The notes under the pieces: generated by a model
Seen by the model: only the letters and a program-made list of their open reading frames with translations
Told to the model about the DNA's origin: nothing
Databases searched by the model: none
NCBI GenBank assembly: GCA_001794635.1
Contig: MGKE01000008.1
Coordinates: 1 to 52,993 of the forward strand
DNA: 52,993 bases
Reading direction: 5' to 3'
Source: Candidatus Yanofskybacteria bacterium RIFCSPLOWO2_01_FULL_39_28
GTDB lineage: Bacteria; Patescibacteriota; Minisyncoccia; 2-02-FULL-40-12; GWA2-44-9
Made by a program: the position numbers and the translations under genes
In this document: one piece after another, positions 23,420 through 30,910 of the stretch
Layout: every line of letters begins with the position of its first letter
Position numbering within the stretch: the first letter of the stretch is position 1

Positions 23420-23609
23420 GCGAGTGAAGCTCTTGGCCATCTGAAGCAATTGAGACCCCGAGGTCGCTGGATGATATAATATATTGGCCGTTTTAGGCCA
23501 AATCAGCCAGCGACCAGAGGGGCGAACTTAGCTGAGGCGACGAGGCAGCTCCGGAGGAGTGCCGAGGGAGCCGGAAGCGTGCTGAAGATGGCTTAGGGCT
23601 TCGCTCGCT
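23420..23609 (+). repeat. Dispersed structured element, copy B
   Basis: The core is nearly identical to 17516-17691, but the closing arms are GCGAGTGAAGC and its complement-like GCTTCGCTCGC. These differ from copy A yet still pair. The inner GGTCGCTGG/CCAGCGACC stem is retained. It sits directly against the stop codon of the beta-CASP nuclease gene. Confidence 0.88.
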
Positions 23610-23613
23610 CACA

Positions 23614-24984
23614 CTACAACTCGAAACCTTCTCCCATCTCCGGTACAAATGTTTCCACGTTAAATTCTTCTCTTATTTTACCAGATAAAACTGAACTGGA
23701 ATGGTATTCGCCGTGAATAATAAAAACTTTTTTAAGATTGCCGTCTTGTTTGGCTTTACCGACCCAATCTATCAACATTACCTGGTCGGCGTGAGCCGAA
23801 TAGCCCTCTATTGACCGAACTGAACAATTAACCTGAACCTTCTGACCAAGAATTTTAACTTCTTTCTTGCCATCTAATATTTGTCTTCCCGGTGAACCTT
23901 CAACCTGATAACCGACAAAAAGAATCGTGGAATTAGGATCAGGCAAATATTCCCTCTCGTGGTAAAGTATTCTACCCCCCAGTGACATCCCCGAACCGGC
24001 AATAATTATTTTAGAAAATTTTATATCATTGATTGCCTTAGATTCCTGACTTGAAAAAGTAAGATGAAGTCCTGGAAAATTAAATATATCGTCACCCGTT
24101 CTAATGTCATGGATAACTTTTTTGTTAAAATAACGCTCATAGTTTTTGTAAACTTTGGTTAATTTAATCGCTAAAGGCGAATCTAGAAATACCGGAATTT
24201 TGGGTAAAGTTTCATGTTCTATAAGTTCATTAATTTCATAAATTAACTCCTGAGTCCGTTCAATGGCAAACGTTGGAATCATTAACGTTCCGCCTTTTTT
24301 GACTGTTTCCTCTATTACTTGCCGTAAAATTTCTTTCTTATCCACGTTTTTATCATGCAACCGATCACCATAGGTTGATTCTACGACAACATAATCGGCC
24401 TGGTTAGGCATATCATAGTGCTTAAGAAGCGGAACCGGATAATTACCCAGGTCTCCTGAAAAATAAATACTCTTTGACACTCCGGTTTCTTCTTTCCAGT
24501 TTATTTCAATTATGGCCGATCCCAATATGTGGCCAGCATCATGAAAAATAGCTTTAATATCTTGGCCTAAATCCAACTCTTCTCCATACTCAACCCCTTG
24601 TGACAAAAGAAAGGCCTGATGCAAGTCTCCAGAGCTAAATAAGGGATCGTGGCCATCTTTTTTTGCTTCGTCTTTTATAAGATCCATATTATCGTCAAGG
24701 GCAATGGCCGATAAATCAATGGTCGGTTTCGTTGCAAAAAATTTTCCCCGAAAACCCTCTTTATATAATTTGGGCAATCGGCCAGAATGATCGGCATGAC
24801 TGTGAGTAAGCAAAACAAAATCTATTTCTTTCGGATCGTAAGCAAATGAAGAATAATTTAATGTCTCAGCAAATTTGGAACCCTGGAAAAGTCCGCAATC
24901 AACCAAAATCTTTTTTCCTTTGTGTTCAAGTAAAAAATTGGATCCTGTTACTTGTTGAGTAGCGCCGTAAAATGAAATTTTCAT
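23614..24984 (-). CDS. Beta-CASP metallo-beta-lactamase ribonuclease
   Basis: 456 residues. LLTHSHADHSGRLP (residue ~57-70) supplies the HxHxDH zinc site; later His/Asp motifs (DAGHILGSA, FSGDLG) complete it. The beta-CASP region carries ESTYGDRLH, IPTFAIERTQE and GMSLGGRILYH, and the C-terminus HGEYHSS supplies the last His. Such enzymes process or degrade RNA, like RNase J or CPSF73-type nucleases. The length lacks RNase J's C-terminal domain, so a YsiP/YhfI-type exo-endonuclease is possible. Its start overlaps the presenilin-like gene by 4 nt (ATGA). Confidence 0.92.
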   Translation of the reverse strand: MKISFYGATQQVTGSNFLLEHKGKKILVDCGLFQGSKFAETLNYSSFAYDPKEIDFVLLTHSHADHSGRLPKLYKEGFRGKFFATKPTIDLSAIALDDNMDLIKDEAKKDGHDPLFSSGDLHQAFLLSQGVEYGEELDLGQDIKAIFHDAGHILGSAIIEINWKEETGVSKSIYFSGDLGNYPVPLLKHYDMPNQADYVVVESTYGDRLHDKNVDKKEILRQVIEETVKKGGTLMIPTFAIERTQELIYEINELIEHETLPKIPVFLDSPLAIKLTKVYKNYERYFNKKVIHDIRTGDDIFNFPGLHLTFSSQESKAINDIKFSKIIIAGSGMSLGGRILYHEREYLPDPNSTILFVGYQVEGSPGRQILDGKKEVKILGQKVQVNCSVRSIEGYSAHADQVMLIDWVGKAKQDGNLKKVFIIHGEYHSSSVLSGKIREEFNVETFVPEMGEGFEL

Positions 24985-25805
24985 ATTAAAGAGATTAGAT
25001 AACCGATTATCGTCATTGTGGCTATAGGCGGTAGGGCAGCCATTGGTTTTCTTTCTTTTTGATTTACAAAAATTAAATGAGTCAAAAATAAACCGGCAAC
25101 CACAAAAACAGCAACTATTATGGCCCGGCTGATTGATGTAGCTGCTACTGAACTTACAAAAACCAGAGGCAATCCAATATCACCGGATCCTAAAATCATA
25201 AACTTTTCACCAAATTTTTGCCCAGCTTCTGGTTTGTGATAGAAAAAGTCTCCCATTTCAAACGGGATCACAAAACCAAGAATCGCCCCGCTTTCAACCA
25301 TACCCCTAGCCATTTGAACCATGTGTTTAGTCCAGTAAACCGCAAGAATATCATAGAAAGACAGGATAACAAGCAAGGCAATACCCATGTTTGGAGAAAT
25401 AGTAATACCTAAAATACTAGCGATACCGGCTATGCCAAACATAATTGAAACATCATGAACAAAAACATTGCGGGCCATAATAAAAATAGCAACTAAAGAT
25501 ATTGCCAACAAAACATCCCAAGGAAAATCTACAAATGAACCAAATATAATTTGAGAGCCGGAAAAAATAATAAGCAAGAGAAAAAACCTGAAGGCAAACA
25601 CGTTAACCTGCCTGAATCTTTTCATTAGTAAAATAAGGACTGCAAAAAATACCAAAAACAAACCGAGACCATCAAAAGAAAACTGTGGCGCAATAGAACT
25701 TTGTTCAACCAATGGAGCATAACGATAAGCAATAATAGCGCCAATCAAAAAAGTAGGGATAAACAAAATCAACTCTTTTAGAAATAACCCCGGTTTAATG
25801 ACCAT
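24981..25805 (-). CDS. Presenilin/SPP-type intramembrane aspartyl protease
   Basis: 274 residues with about nine hydrophobic helices. The two catalytic motifs are present: YD at 151-152 (SFYDILAVY) and GSGD at 206-209 (ILGSGDIGLPLV), followed by PMAALPP at 254-260, equivalent to the PALP motif. This is the signature of family A22 proteases (presenilin, signal peptide peptidase and archaeal homologues), which cut within membrane helices. The catalytic Asp residues are Asp152 and Asp209. The start of the beta-CASP nuclease overlaps its stop by 4 nt, so the two are translationally coupled. Substrate unknown. Confidence 0.9.
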   Translation of the reverse strand: MVIKPGLFLKELILFIPTFLIGAIIAYRYAPLVEQSSIAPQFSFDGLGLFLVFFAVLILLMKRFRQVNVFAFRFFLLLIIFSGSQIIFGSFVDFPWDVLLAISLVAIFIMARNVFVHDVSIMFGIAGIASILGITISPNMGIALLVILSFYDILAVYWTKHMVQMARGMVESGAILGFVIPFEMGDFFYHKPEAGQKFGEKFMILGSGDIGLPLVFVSSVAATSISRAIIVAVFVVAGLFLTHLIFVNQKERKPMAALPPIATMTIIGYLISLI

Positions 25806-25827
25806 GCAAAAAGTTTAAAGTTTTAGT

Positions 25828-26280
25828 TTATCTGACAATTATTGTACCGACTTCTTCGTTTTTCTTGTCATTATAATAACCAAATATCCCTTTCTCTGAA
25901 AAAGTATAAGAAAAGTAGCTTCCTTGAGGAATATCTCCAACACTGTCAAAGAGGGGTATCTTGCTTACGCCTTGAATATCAGCAATTACTCTAATACCAA
26001 AGAAGCTTTCATTCTTAAATCTAACCGTATCGCCAGCCCTTATCCTTAAATTTGTCGGGCTAAAAACTCCGCTCTTATAGATAACCGTATAGAACCTCGG
26101 CTCTTTTGTAATTTCTGGTGTTACTGTTGGAATGTTGGAAGATAAATTTCTGGTATCGCCCATGATTTGGATAGCCCCAGCCAGCAAAAGAAGCATCATA
26201 ATAATAAGTACCCAAAACACCGCCGGATTATGGCGGTCAGGGCCATTTTTGATTGCGCTAATCAGCTTCGGCTCAAACAT
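25828..26280 (-). CDS. Membrane-anchored cupredoxin-like protein without copper ligands
   Basis: 150 residues: a cytosolic N-terminus, one helix (PAVFWVLIIMMLLLLAGA, ~20-40), then a cupredoxin-like domain (FSPTNLRIRAGDTVRFKNES and YFSYTFSEKGIFGYYNDKK). The usual copper-binding His, Cys, His and Met of plastocyanin-like domains are not found, so this would be a structural or protein-binding module outside the membrane. It lies 22 bp upstream of the presenilin-like gene on the same strand and may share its transcript. A function with the protease is possible but unproven. Confidence 0.72.
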   Translation of the reverse strand: MFEPKLISAIKNGPDRHNPAVFWVLIIMMLLLLAGAIQIMGDTRNLSSNIPTVTPEITKEPRFYTVIYKSGVFSPTNLRIRAGDTVRFKNESFFGIRVIADIQGVSKIPLFDSVGDIPQGSYFSYTFSEKGIFGYYNDKKNEEVGTIIVR

Positions 26281-26313
26281 ATCCCTATTTTAACATAAAA
26301 TTTGCCCAAAACA

Positions 26314-26336
26314 AAAAGACCCTTGCGGTCTTTTAA
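26314..26336. terminator. Terminator of the PIN-like gene
   Basis: AAAAGACC/GGTCTTTT stem with a 5-nt loop and flanking A/T runs on both sides, overlapping the stop at 26333. Confidence 0.75.
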
Positions 26337-26827
26337 AAACTTAGATATTCTTTTAAAAATTCATTCGCCTTATGAAAAGCGCACTTCAGGTCATCAGATC
26401 TTCCATGTCCAGAATTTGGACAGTCAACTTGAACAATAAAAATATCTAGATTATCCCAGGAAATTGCATTTCCTGAAAACTCAAAATTGAGCCAAAACTC
26501 TTGTGTCAATTTAAAAACTTCCAAGTCTCTTTTAACATCTTCTATAAAGTTACGGTCTTTGGTCAAAATAATAAAAGCGCATCTGGCCGGATTTATTTTG
26601 CCTTCAGCAATACCGTTAATTATCCTGGAAACAAAGTATAAAAAAACCCTTAAGTCTGACCAACCTTGGAATTTTTTGGTATTGCAGTGCTCAACTGTAA
26701 CTTGGTTTTTAAAGCGATGCAGACACAAAATGCCTGGCCTGGTTTGGCAGTTTTCCTGGCATCTCTCTAGAGTTGGCAGATTAGCATCAAAACATATAAC
26801 GGCTTCCAGTTCCTTTTCTGTGCCCAG
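26333..26827 (-). CDS. Mut7-C/DUF5615-like PIN-superfamily protein, start uncertain
   Basis: The open frame continues upstream of the first conventional start. The in-frame translation shows AVICFDANLPTLERC near the N-terminus and CAFIILTKDRNFIEDV in the middle. These two Asp-containing motifs (FDANLP and LTKDRNF) recall DUF5615/Mut7-C PIN-like proteins, thought to be RNases. No ATG, GTG or TTG lies upstream of these motifs before the stop at 26840-26842. A CTG at 26827 has AGGA 7 nt upstream and would give a 164-residue product; starting at the internal TTG (26728) would cut off the first motif. Confidence 0.55.
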   Translation of the reverse strand: MGTEKELEAVICFDANLPTLERCQENCQTRPGILCLHRFKNQVTVEHCNTKKFQGWSDLRVFLYFVSRIINGIAEGKINPARCAFIILTKDRNFIEDVKRDLEVFKLTQEFWLNFEFSGNAISWDNLDIFIVQVDCPNSGHGRSDDLKCAFHKANEFLKEYLSF

Positions 26828-26871
26828 AGACGTATCCTTTCAAAGAACCACGAGTTGATGTAAATATGATA

Positions 26872-28257
26872 CTACCCTGATTTGAGAAGGTCAATAACGG
26901 TTTGTTTGTCTGACCACGGTATCTTTTTATTCCTGGCTGCAGCCATAGACGTTTCCGAACCCTTGCCGGTAATTATCACCGTATCGCCTTTTTGAGCCAT
27001 AGAAATTGCTTTTTGAATTGCTTCTTTTCTATCTAAAATTTTACTTGTTACTTGTTGCTTGTTACTTGTTGCTGATGAAAAACCAGAAGCAATTTGATCT
27101 AAGATTTCTTCTGGTTTTTCATCATACGGGTCTTCGTTGGTCAAAATTATCTCATCACAATATTGAGCCGCCATCCGCCCAAACTCCGGTCTTTTCCACT
27201 TATCTCTTCCTCCTCCAGCTGCTCCCAAAACGCAAACGAGCTTATTTGCGTTTTGGGAGCCCTGAGCTTGTCGAAGGGCCAGTTCATTTTTCAACGTCTT
27301 ATATACTGCTTCCAAAGAATCCGGTGTATGGGCGTAGTCCACAACTACATTAAACGGCTCTCGTTGCAAGAACTCCATGCGACCGGGAATAAGTTTGATA
27401 GATTCAAGCGCTGGTTTCATGCTTGGCAAATCTATTTTATACATCGCTCCCACCGCCAACGCCGCCAGACAGTTCATCACATTAAATTCGCCCGCCAGAT
27501 TAATATCAAAGTAAGTGCCATATAATTCAAAGGAAGTTCCTTTTTGTGTTAATTTGACTTTATCAGCAACTAGGTCGCCCTTTTTCAGGCCAAAAAATAT
27601 TTTATGCTTAGCTGGAAAGTTACCGAACAAATCCGTGTGCTGATCGTCAGCATTAATTACATGAATATTTTTGGTCTTATTAAATAATTCCTGTTTGGCT
27701 TGATAGTAATTTTCAAAAGAACCGTGGCTTTCAAGATGTTCTTTGTGTAAGTTAGTAAAAACAGCGCAATCAAAACTAATTCCCAAATGTCTTTTTTGCT
27801 TAATACCTTCTGAAGTCACCTCCAAAACAAAATATTCACAACCAGCTTTTACTGCTTCGGCTAATAATTTTTGAAGCCGAAAACGGCCAGGCATGGTCAT
27901 TTTCAAAGTGTTCGGCCATTCTTTGTCTTTTATTTTGTATCCAAGAGAGCCACAAGCAGCGACTCCCCCCACTTGGACGTTCAACTTCACCCCACTTGGA
28001 CGTTCAACTTCCAAGTCAGCCTCTAAAATTTTTGTGATCAGATAAACAACCGTTGATTTACCCTTGGTTCCAGTTACACCGATAACTTTTAATTTCTTTG
28101 AAGGAAATCCATAAACCAAAGCTCCCGTGTAAGCGAGGATTGCGTGATAAGCAGGCTGAAAAAAATTAAAAACTGATTTTGGTATCAGCTTCTTGACACT
28201 AAATAATACTTTGTCTAATATGTTCTCTTTGAGCATAGAATAGTCAAAATATATCAT
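26872..28257 (-). CDS. murE: MurE-type Mur ligase
   Basis: MurE adds the third amino acid to UDP-MurNAc-dipeptide during peptidoglycan assembly. Motifs: GVTGTKGKST (P-loop, ~residue 62), VLEVTSEGIKQKR, FTNLHKEHLESHG, DYAHTPDSLEAV and NEDPYDEKPEEI. 461 residues, slightly short at the N-terminus. Three sequence stretches look like inserted repeats: SGVKLNVQVGG (a duplicated 23-bp unit), LALRQAQGSQNANK (palindromes at 27222-27279) and TSNKQQVTSK (a CTTGTTA-type tandem). The other mur genes are not nearby, so it is scattered. The start may be the second Met (residue 8), with a promoter-like sequence nearby. Confidence 0.93.
   Translation of the reverse strand: MIYFDYSMLKENILDKVLFSVKKLIPKSVFNFFQPAYHAILAYTGALVYGFPSKKLKVIGVTGTKGKSTVVYLITKILEADLEVERPSGVKLNVQVGGVAACGSLGYKIKDKEWPNTLKMTMPGRFRLQKLLAEAVKAGCEYFVLEVTSEGIKQKRHLGISFDCAVFTNLHKEHLESHGSFENYYQAKQELFNKTKNIHVINADDQHTDLFGNFPAKHKIFFGLKKGDLVADKVKLTQKGTSFELYGTYFDINLAGEFNVMNCLAALAVGAMYKIDLPSMKPALESIKLIPGRMEFLQREPFNVVVDYAHTPDSLEAVYKTLKNELALRQAQGSQNANKLVCVLGAAGGGRDKWKRPEFGRMAAQYCDEIILTNEDPYDEKPEEILDQIASGFSSATSNKQQVTSKILDRKEAIQKAISMAQKGDTVIITGKGSETSMAAARNKKIPWSDKQTVIDLLKSG
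27222..27279. repeat. Two abutting palindromes inside murE
   Basis: A 15-bp perfect inverted repeat, CTCCCAAAACGCAAA at 27222-27236 with its complement at 27245-27259, is followed at once by GCCCT-N11-AGGGC at 27259-27279. Both stay in frame. The second carries a CTTCGACAAGCTCAGG-like core on the minus strand. Confidence 0.8.
27967..28010. repeat. Tandem 23-bp duplication inside murE
   Basis: CCCCACTTGGACGTTCAACTT occurs at 27967-27987 and 27990-28010. Part of it is also inverted against AAGTTGAACG-like sequence nearby. It encodes an extra loop before a conserved GG. Confidence 0.8.
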
Positions 28258-28299
28258 AAATTAACCAAAAAGTAAGCCTTTTTCGGGCACGACTAACTG

Positions 28300-28328
28300 T
28301 TGACAAAGTAATATCAGTATGTTATACT
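28300..28328 (+). promoter_or_regulatory. Consensus promoter of the structured RNA
   Basis: TTGACA (28300-28305), 17-bp spacer, TATACT (28323-28328). The predicted start is at about 28335. This is one of the best promoters in the window. Confidence 0.85.
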
Positions 28329-28334
28329 TAAAAA

Positions 28335-28869
28335 ATACTTGTTCTTACTGGGCCTTATGGGGGTTCAGAAAAGGCTTCAAGAAACCAAGCTTAGCTTGAT
28401 AGAAGCCTTTTCCGAGTCCCGTAAACCCGAATAAAAAACTTCGGAGAGACTTGGGGCTTTAAGAAAGGAGGGGTAAAATTATGTCTTTCGCCGGGAAATC
28501 GGCGAGAAGAGCGAGTGGTTCCGTACACAAGCCGGAAACACAACCACCCCCTCTTCAGTGTAAAAAACCATTCTGGAAAGACGGGTCTGTGCGGACCTGA
28601 CATCACCGCACGGGAGAGCTTCGGCTCTCCCTCCTTCATCTTTGATCTTAATCTGAAATATATTAAGATTATAGATGAGGGGAGCAGGTACGGGAAGATG
28701 CGAGGCGAACTACCCGAACGCATCACCTGCCACCCTCAATCTCCCGTCCTTAGCAAATAGAAGCTGGACGGGCTAGAGACCAACCACTTTCGCCTAGAGC
28801 TAATAAGTGGGAGGGTACTGAATGCGGACATTCGGTGGTACGCCGGGCTAGCAGCCCGGCTTTTGTTTT
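28335..28869 (+). ncRNA. Candidate ~535-nt structured non-coding RNA, family not recognised
   Basis: The region has a consensus promoter, a strong terminator and no convincing reading frame. It folds into many local stems: GGGTT/AACCC enclosing AAAAGGCTTC/GAAGCCTTTT (28361-28428), CCGAA/TTCGG, CGCCG/CGGCG, GTGGTT/AACCAC with TTCCG/CGGAA, GTGCGG/CCGCAC, GGGAGAGC-TTCG-GCTCTCCC (28612-28631), ATCTTAAT/ATTAAGAT, GCAGGT/ACCTGC with GATGCG/CGCATC, CCACTT/AAGTGG and ACTGAATG/CATTCGGT. A longer stem pairs AAGGAGGGG with CCCCTCTT. CCCGTCC (28743-28749) can pair with either GACGGG at 28580 or GGACGGG at 28766, possibly a switch or pseudoknot. It lacks the RNase P and tmRNA landmarks I know. Confidence 0.75.
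28842..28869 (+). terminator. Terminator of the structured RNA
   Basis: GCCGGGCT-AGC-AGCCCGGC followed by TTTTGTTTT. Strong intrinsic terminator. Confidence 0.92.
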
Positions 28870-29799
28870 CTAAAAAATCTTTCTGGCTAGTGAGTAGACT
28901 AAGTACCAAAACCTTGAGACGACTAAATCAAATGAGCCGGGATATTCTTTTAAATCCCCTCCCCAACCAAGCTTGAAACGAGTTACACCTGGCCACTTTT
29001 TTGCATCAATTCCCCACAAGTCATAATTAGTAAGCTGGTAAGCTGGTAAGCTGGTAAGCTTAAGAAATTTAATAATGTTCCAGTGCATAAAATATGGCGC
29101 CATTAAGTTCTTATATTCCCTATCCATCGCTCCATGAAGATAATAAGCGAAGTTATGATATATCATAACCATTGCTCCTCCGATATATTTATCTTGAAGT
29201 TTCACTAGAAATAATTTAGTGATTAATTCTTGTCCTTCACGGAAAAAATTAAGCATTTTTTCGTAATACTCTTTTGAGTTGGTTGAGAATTGATCTTTTT
29301 TAGCCGTTTGTTTTAATAACTTCCAAAAGGTGTCAATGTCATTGCTTTCCTCAAGCACCAGACCCTTTTTTTCAGATAAGTTGATATTATATCTGGTTTT
29401 ATGATGCATTCGTGATAATAACTCTTCTTCTGATAAGTTAAGATTAATAATTACTGTCTTGGAGGGCTGAATTTGTTTTCGCGATCGTCTAAATCCTTTT
29501 CTATATAAAAGTTCCATAACTATGTCAGATAGCGGCTCAACTTTAACAAAAATTGCTTTTTCTTCTTTCGCTAAATATTTTAAATATTTAATAAAATTAG
29601 CTAACTCATTTTTGATTCCGCCTCTTATATCATCTAGCTTTACTTCTGGCCCGTGAGGTATATACAAATAACTTTTTCCAAACGGAAGATCATGCTTTAT
29701 TATATTGGCCCTGATCTTACTATCGTTAAATCTCCAGACTTTATGTCCAACACTTTCCTGAAACTTCGCCCACTCTTCCGTTTGTAGAAATGATTTCAT
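28870..29799 (-). CDS. FemAB-family aminoacyltransferase
   Basis: 309 residues of the FemX/FemAB fold: two GNAT-like halves with the segment MHHKTRYNINLSEKKG (near 130), GGAMVMIYHNFAYYLHGAMD (near 205) and YDLWGIDAKKWPGVTRFKLGWGG at the C-terminus. These enzymes add amino acids from aminoacyl-tRNA to the peptidoglycan stem peptide. A coiled-coil arm is not obvious. A short tandem (CTGGTAAG x3) encodes part of SLPAYQLTNY. No gene-specific promoter was identified. The gene ends where the structured RNA's terminator lies, so the two are convergent. Confidence 0.88.
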   Translation of the reverse strand: MKSFLQTEEWAKFQESVGHKVWRFNDSKIRANIIKHDLPFGKSYLYIPHGPEVKLDDIRGGIKNELANFIKYLKYLAKEEKAIFVKVEPLSDIVMELLYRKGFRRSRKQIQPSKTVIINLNLSEEELLSRMHHKTRYNINLSEKKGLVLEESNDIDTFWKLLKQTAKKDQFSTNSKEYYEKMLNFFREGQELITKLFLVKLQDKYIGGAMVMIYHNFAYYLHGAMDREYKNLMAPYFMHWNIIKFLKLTSLPAYQLTNYDLWGIDAKKWPGVTRFKLGWGGDLKEYPGSFDLVVSRFWYLVYSLARKIF

Positions 29800-29823
29800 T
29801 GTGGATAAATTAGCGAAAAATTC

Positions 29824-29925
29824 TCAATAGCTTGGAATCATCTGAAGGGGTGTTAGCAGATTGATTCCCATATGTAATCTTTCTTGATTGTAATATATTA
29901 AATACTTTTTTAAAGCTTTGTTGAT
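29824..29925 (-). pseudogene. Remnant of an IS3/IS481-type transposase C-terminus
   Basis: A 34-codon stretch on the minus strand reads ALKKYLIYYNQERLHMGI and then NLLTPLQMIPSY before a stop. The YYNQER-HMGI-TPLQ pattern is the C-terminal end of rve-type integrases. The frame is blocked by a stop just upstream at 29926-29928, and its 5' end overlaps the end of the small membrane gene. Only this fragment remains; no flanking repeats were found. Confidence 0.75.
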
Positions 29926-30251
29926 TTATCCAAAATTTTGACAATCCTACTCATGGCGACAAATCCGTAGGCCCAAAGTAATGGCAGCCAAATAGGCATT
30001 ACCCCAAACAAACTGTTTCTATAAAACACCTCCACTCCGGTAAGAATAAAAATATATTCAAAGAAAACCATCAGTAAAAACCCGGCCACGAAAATTAACG
30101 ATTCCTTGGGCTCTCTTTTCTTCAAGAATGACACAACAACAACCAACCCAAATGCCGCTGTTAATAGAAAATCATTAGAAATTAACGGTATCAACCCAAC
30201 CATTACCAAAATCGGAATAGAGTTTAAAAATATTTTGTAGATTTTATTCAT
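29910..30251 (-). CDS. Small membrane protein, DUF2878-like
   Basis: 113 residues with four hydrophobic helices. The C-terminal half TGVEVFYRNSLFGVMPIWLPLLWAYGFVAMSR resembles a conserved pattern of small uncharacterised membrane proteins with a TGV..Y....G-MP-WLP motif. Function unknown. The last codons overlap a transposase fragment, so its 3' end may have been formed by an insertion. Confidence 0.6.
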   Translation of the reverse strand: MNKIYKIFLNSIPILVMVGLIPLISNDFLLTAAFGLVVVVSFLKKREPKESLIFVAGFLLMVFFEYIFILTGVEVFYRNSLFGVMPIWLPLLWAYGFVAMSRIVKILDKSTKL

Positions 30252-30281
30252 AAATAAGATGGGGCGAAGCCGAGATTATAA

Positions 30282-30893
30282 CTATCGTTTTCCGAGCAAC
30301 CTCAATGCTTCCCGGACTCTCTCCTCAAGTGTCTTACCCTTAGATTCTTTCAAAGCATCTTTAGCTTGATATTGGCTGTAACCAAGAGCCAAGAGAGCTT
30401 CTATTGCCTGTCCCTCCTGACCTAAGTCTATTCCTTTCAAGTCTCCAATGTCCAAATGATCAACTTTGTTTTTGAGTTCAAGTATTAATCTTGAAGCTGT
30501 CTTAGGGCCTAATCCCGAAACTCTTTTTAAATAATCTGCGTCCTCATTGATAACCGCAGCCTTAAGATGTTTCGGCTCAATCACTGAAAGAATACCCATA
30601 GCGCTCTTCGGCCCAATGCCGTTTACACTGGTAATCAAATGAAATAACTCCAAATCATCCTTATCCGGAAACCCGTACATATCAAAAGTCCCCTCTCTCA
30701 TATTTAGTTGAGAATGAATAAATAATTTGACCTTACCCCCATTGACATCGGAGTTTGTTTTTGCTAAAATATTTAATACCTTGGGGGATACTATTACCCT
30801 ATACCCTATACCCCCCTGACCGGGCAGGCCGGTATTCAAAATGACGTATTTATCACCAAAATGTTCAATTGTTCCCTCTAAAAAGCTAATCAT
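30282..30893 (-). CDS. ruvA: Holliday junction branch migration protein RuvA
   Basis: RuvA forms the tetramer that binds four-way junctions for the RuvB motor. The 203-residue protein has the N-terminal OB-fold (MISFLEGTIE...), two helix-hairpin-helix motifs (VNGIGPKSAMGIL at ~104 and VSGLGPKTASRLILELK at ~136), and the C-terminal RuvB-binding domain (IEALLALGYSQYQA). An insertion of tandem CTATACC units in the OB-fold (around 30800) adds a few residues. It is divergent from uvrB with only 17 bp between the starts. Confidence 0.95.
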   Translation of the reverse strand: MISFLEGTIEHFGDKYVILNTGLPGQGGIGYRVIVSPKVLNILAKTNSDVNGGKVKLFIHSQLNMREGTFDMYGFPDKDDLELFHLITSVNGIGPKSAMGILSVIEPKHLKAAVINEDADYLKRVSGLGPKTASRLILELKNKVDHLDIGDLKGIDLGQEGQAIEALLALGYSQYQAKDALKESKGKTLEERVREALRLLGKR

Positions 30894-30910
30894 TATATTA
30901 AGAGTAGCAA

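Noticed and set aside
27967-28010. Tandem 23-bp repeat as a CRISPR remnant
   Set aside because: There are only two units, a 2-bp gap and no spacers, and it lies inside murE in frame.
28481-28600. 39-codon frame in the structured RNA with a perfect AGGAGG eight bases before its ATG
   Set aside because: The AGGAGG stretch can pair with CCCCTCTT downstream and the frame runs through several strong stems. It looks like structural sequence, although a regulated small peptide cannot be excluded.
28391-28726. Long minus-strand open frame over the RNA region
   Set aside because: It is the antisense of the GC-rich structured RNA and has no ribosome site or promoter.
28335-28869. Identity as RNase P RNA or tmRNA
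   Set aside because: GAAAGUC, ACAGAA-type cores and a tRNA-like end with GGTTCRA are missing. A loose GGAAAGAC is not enough.
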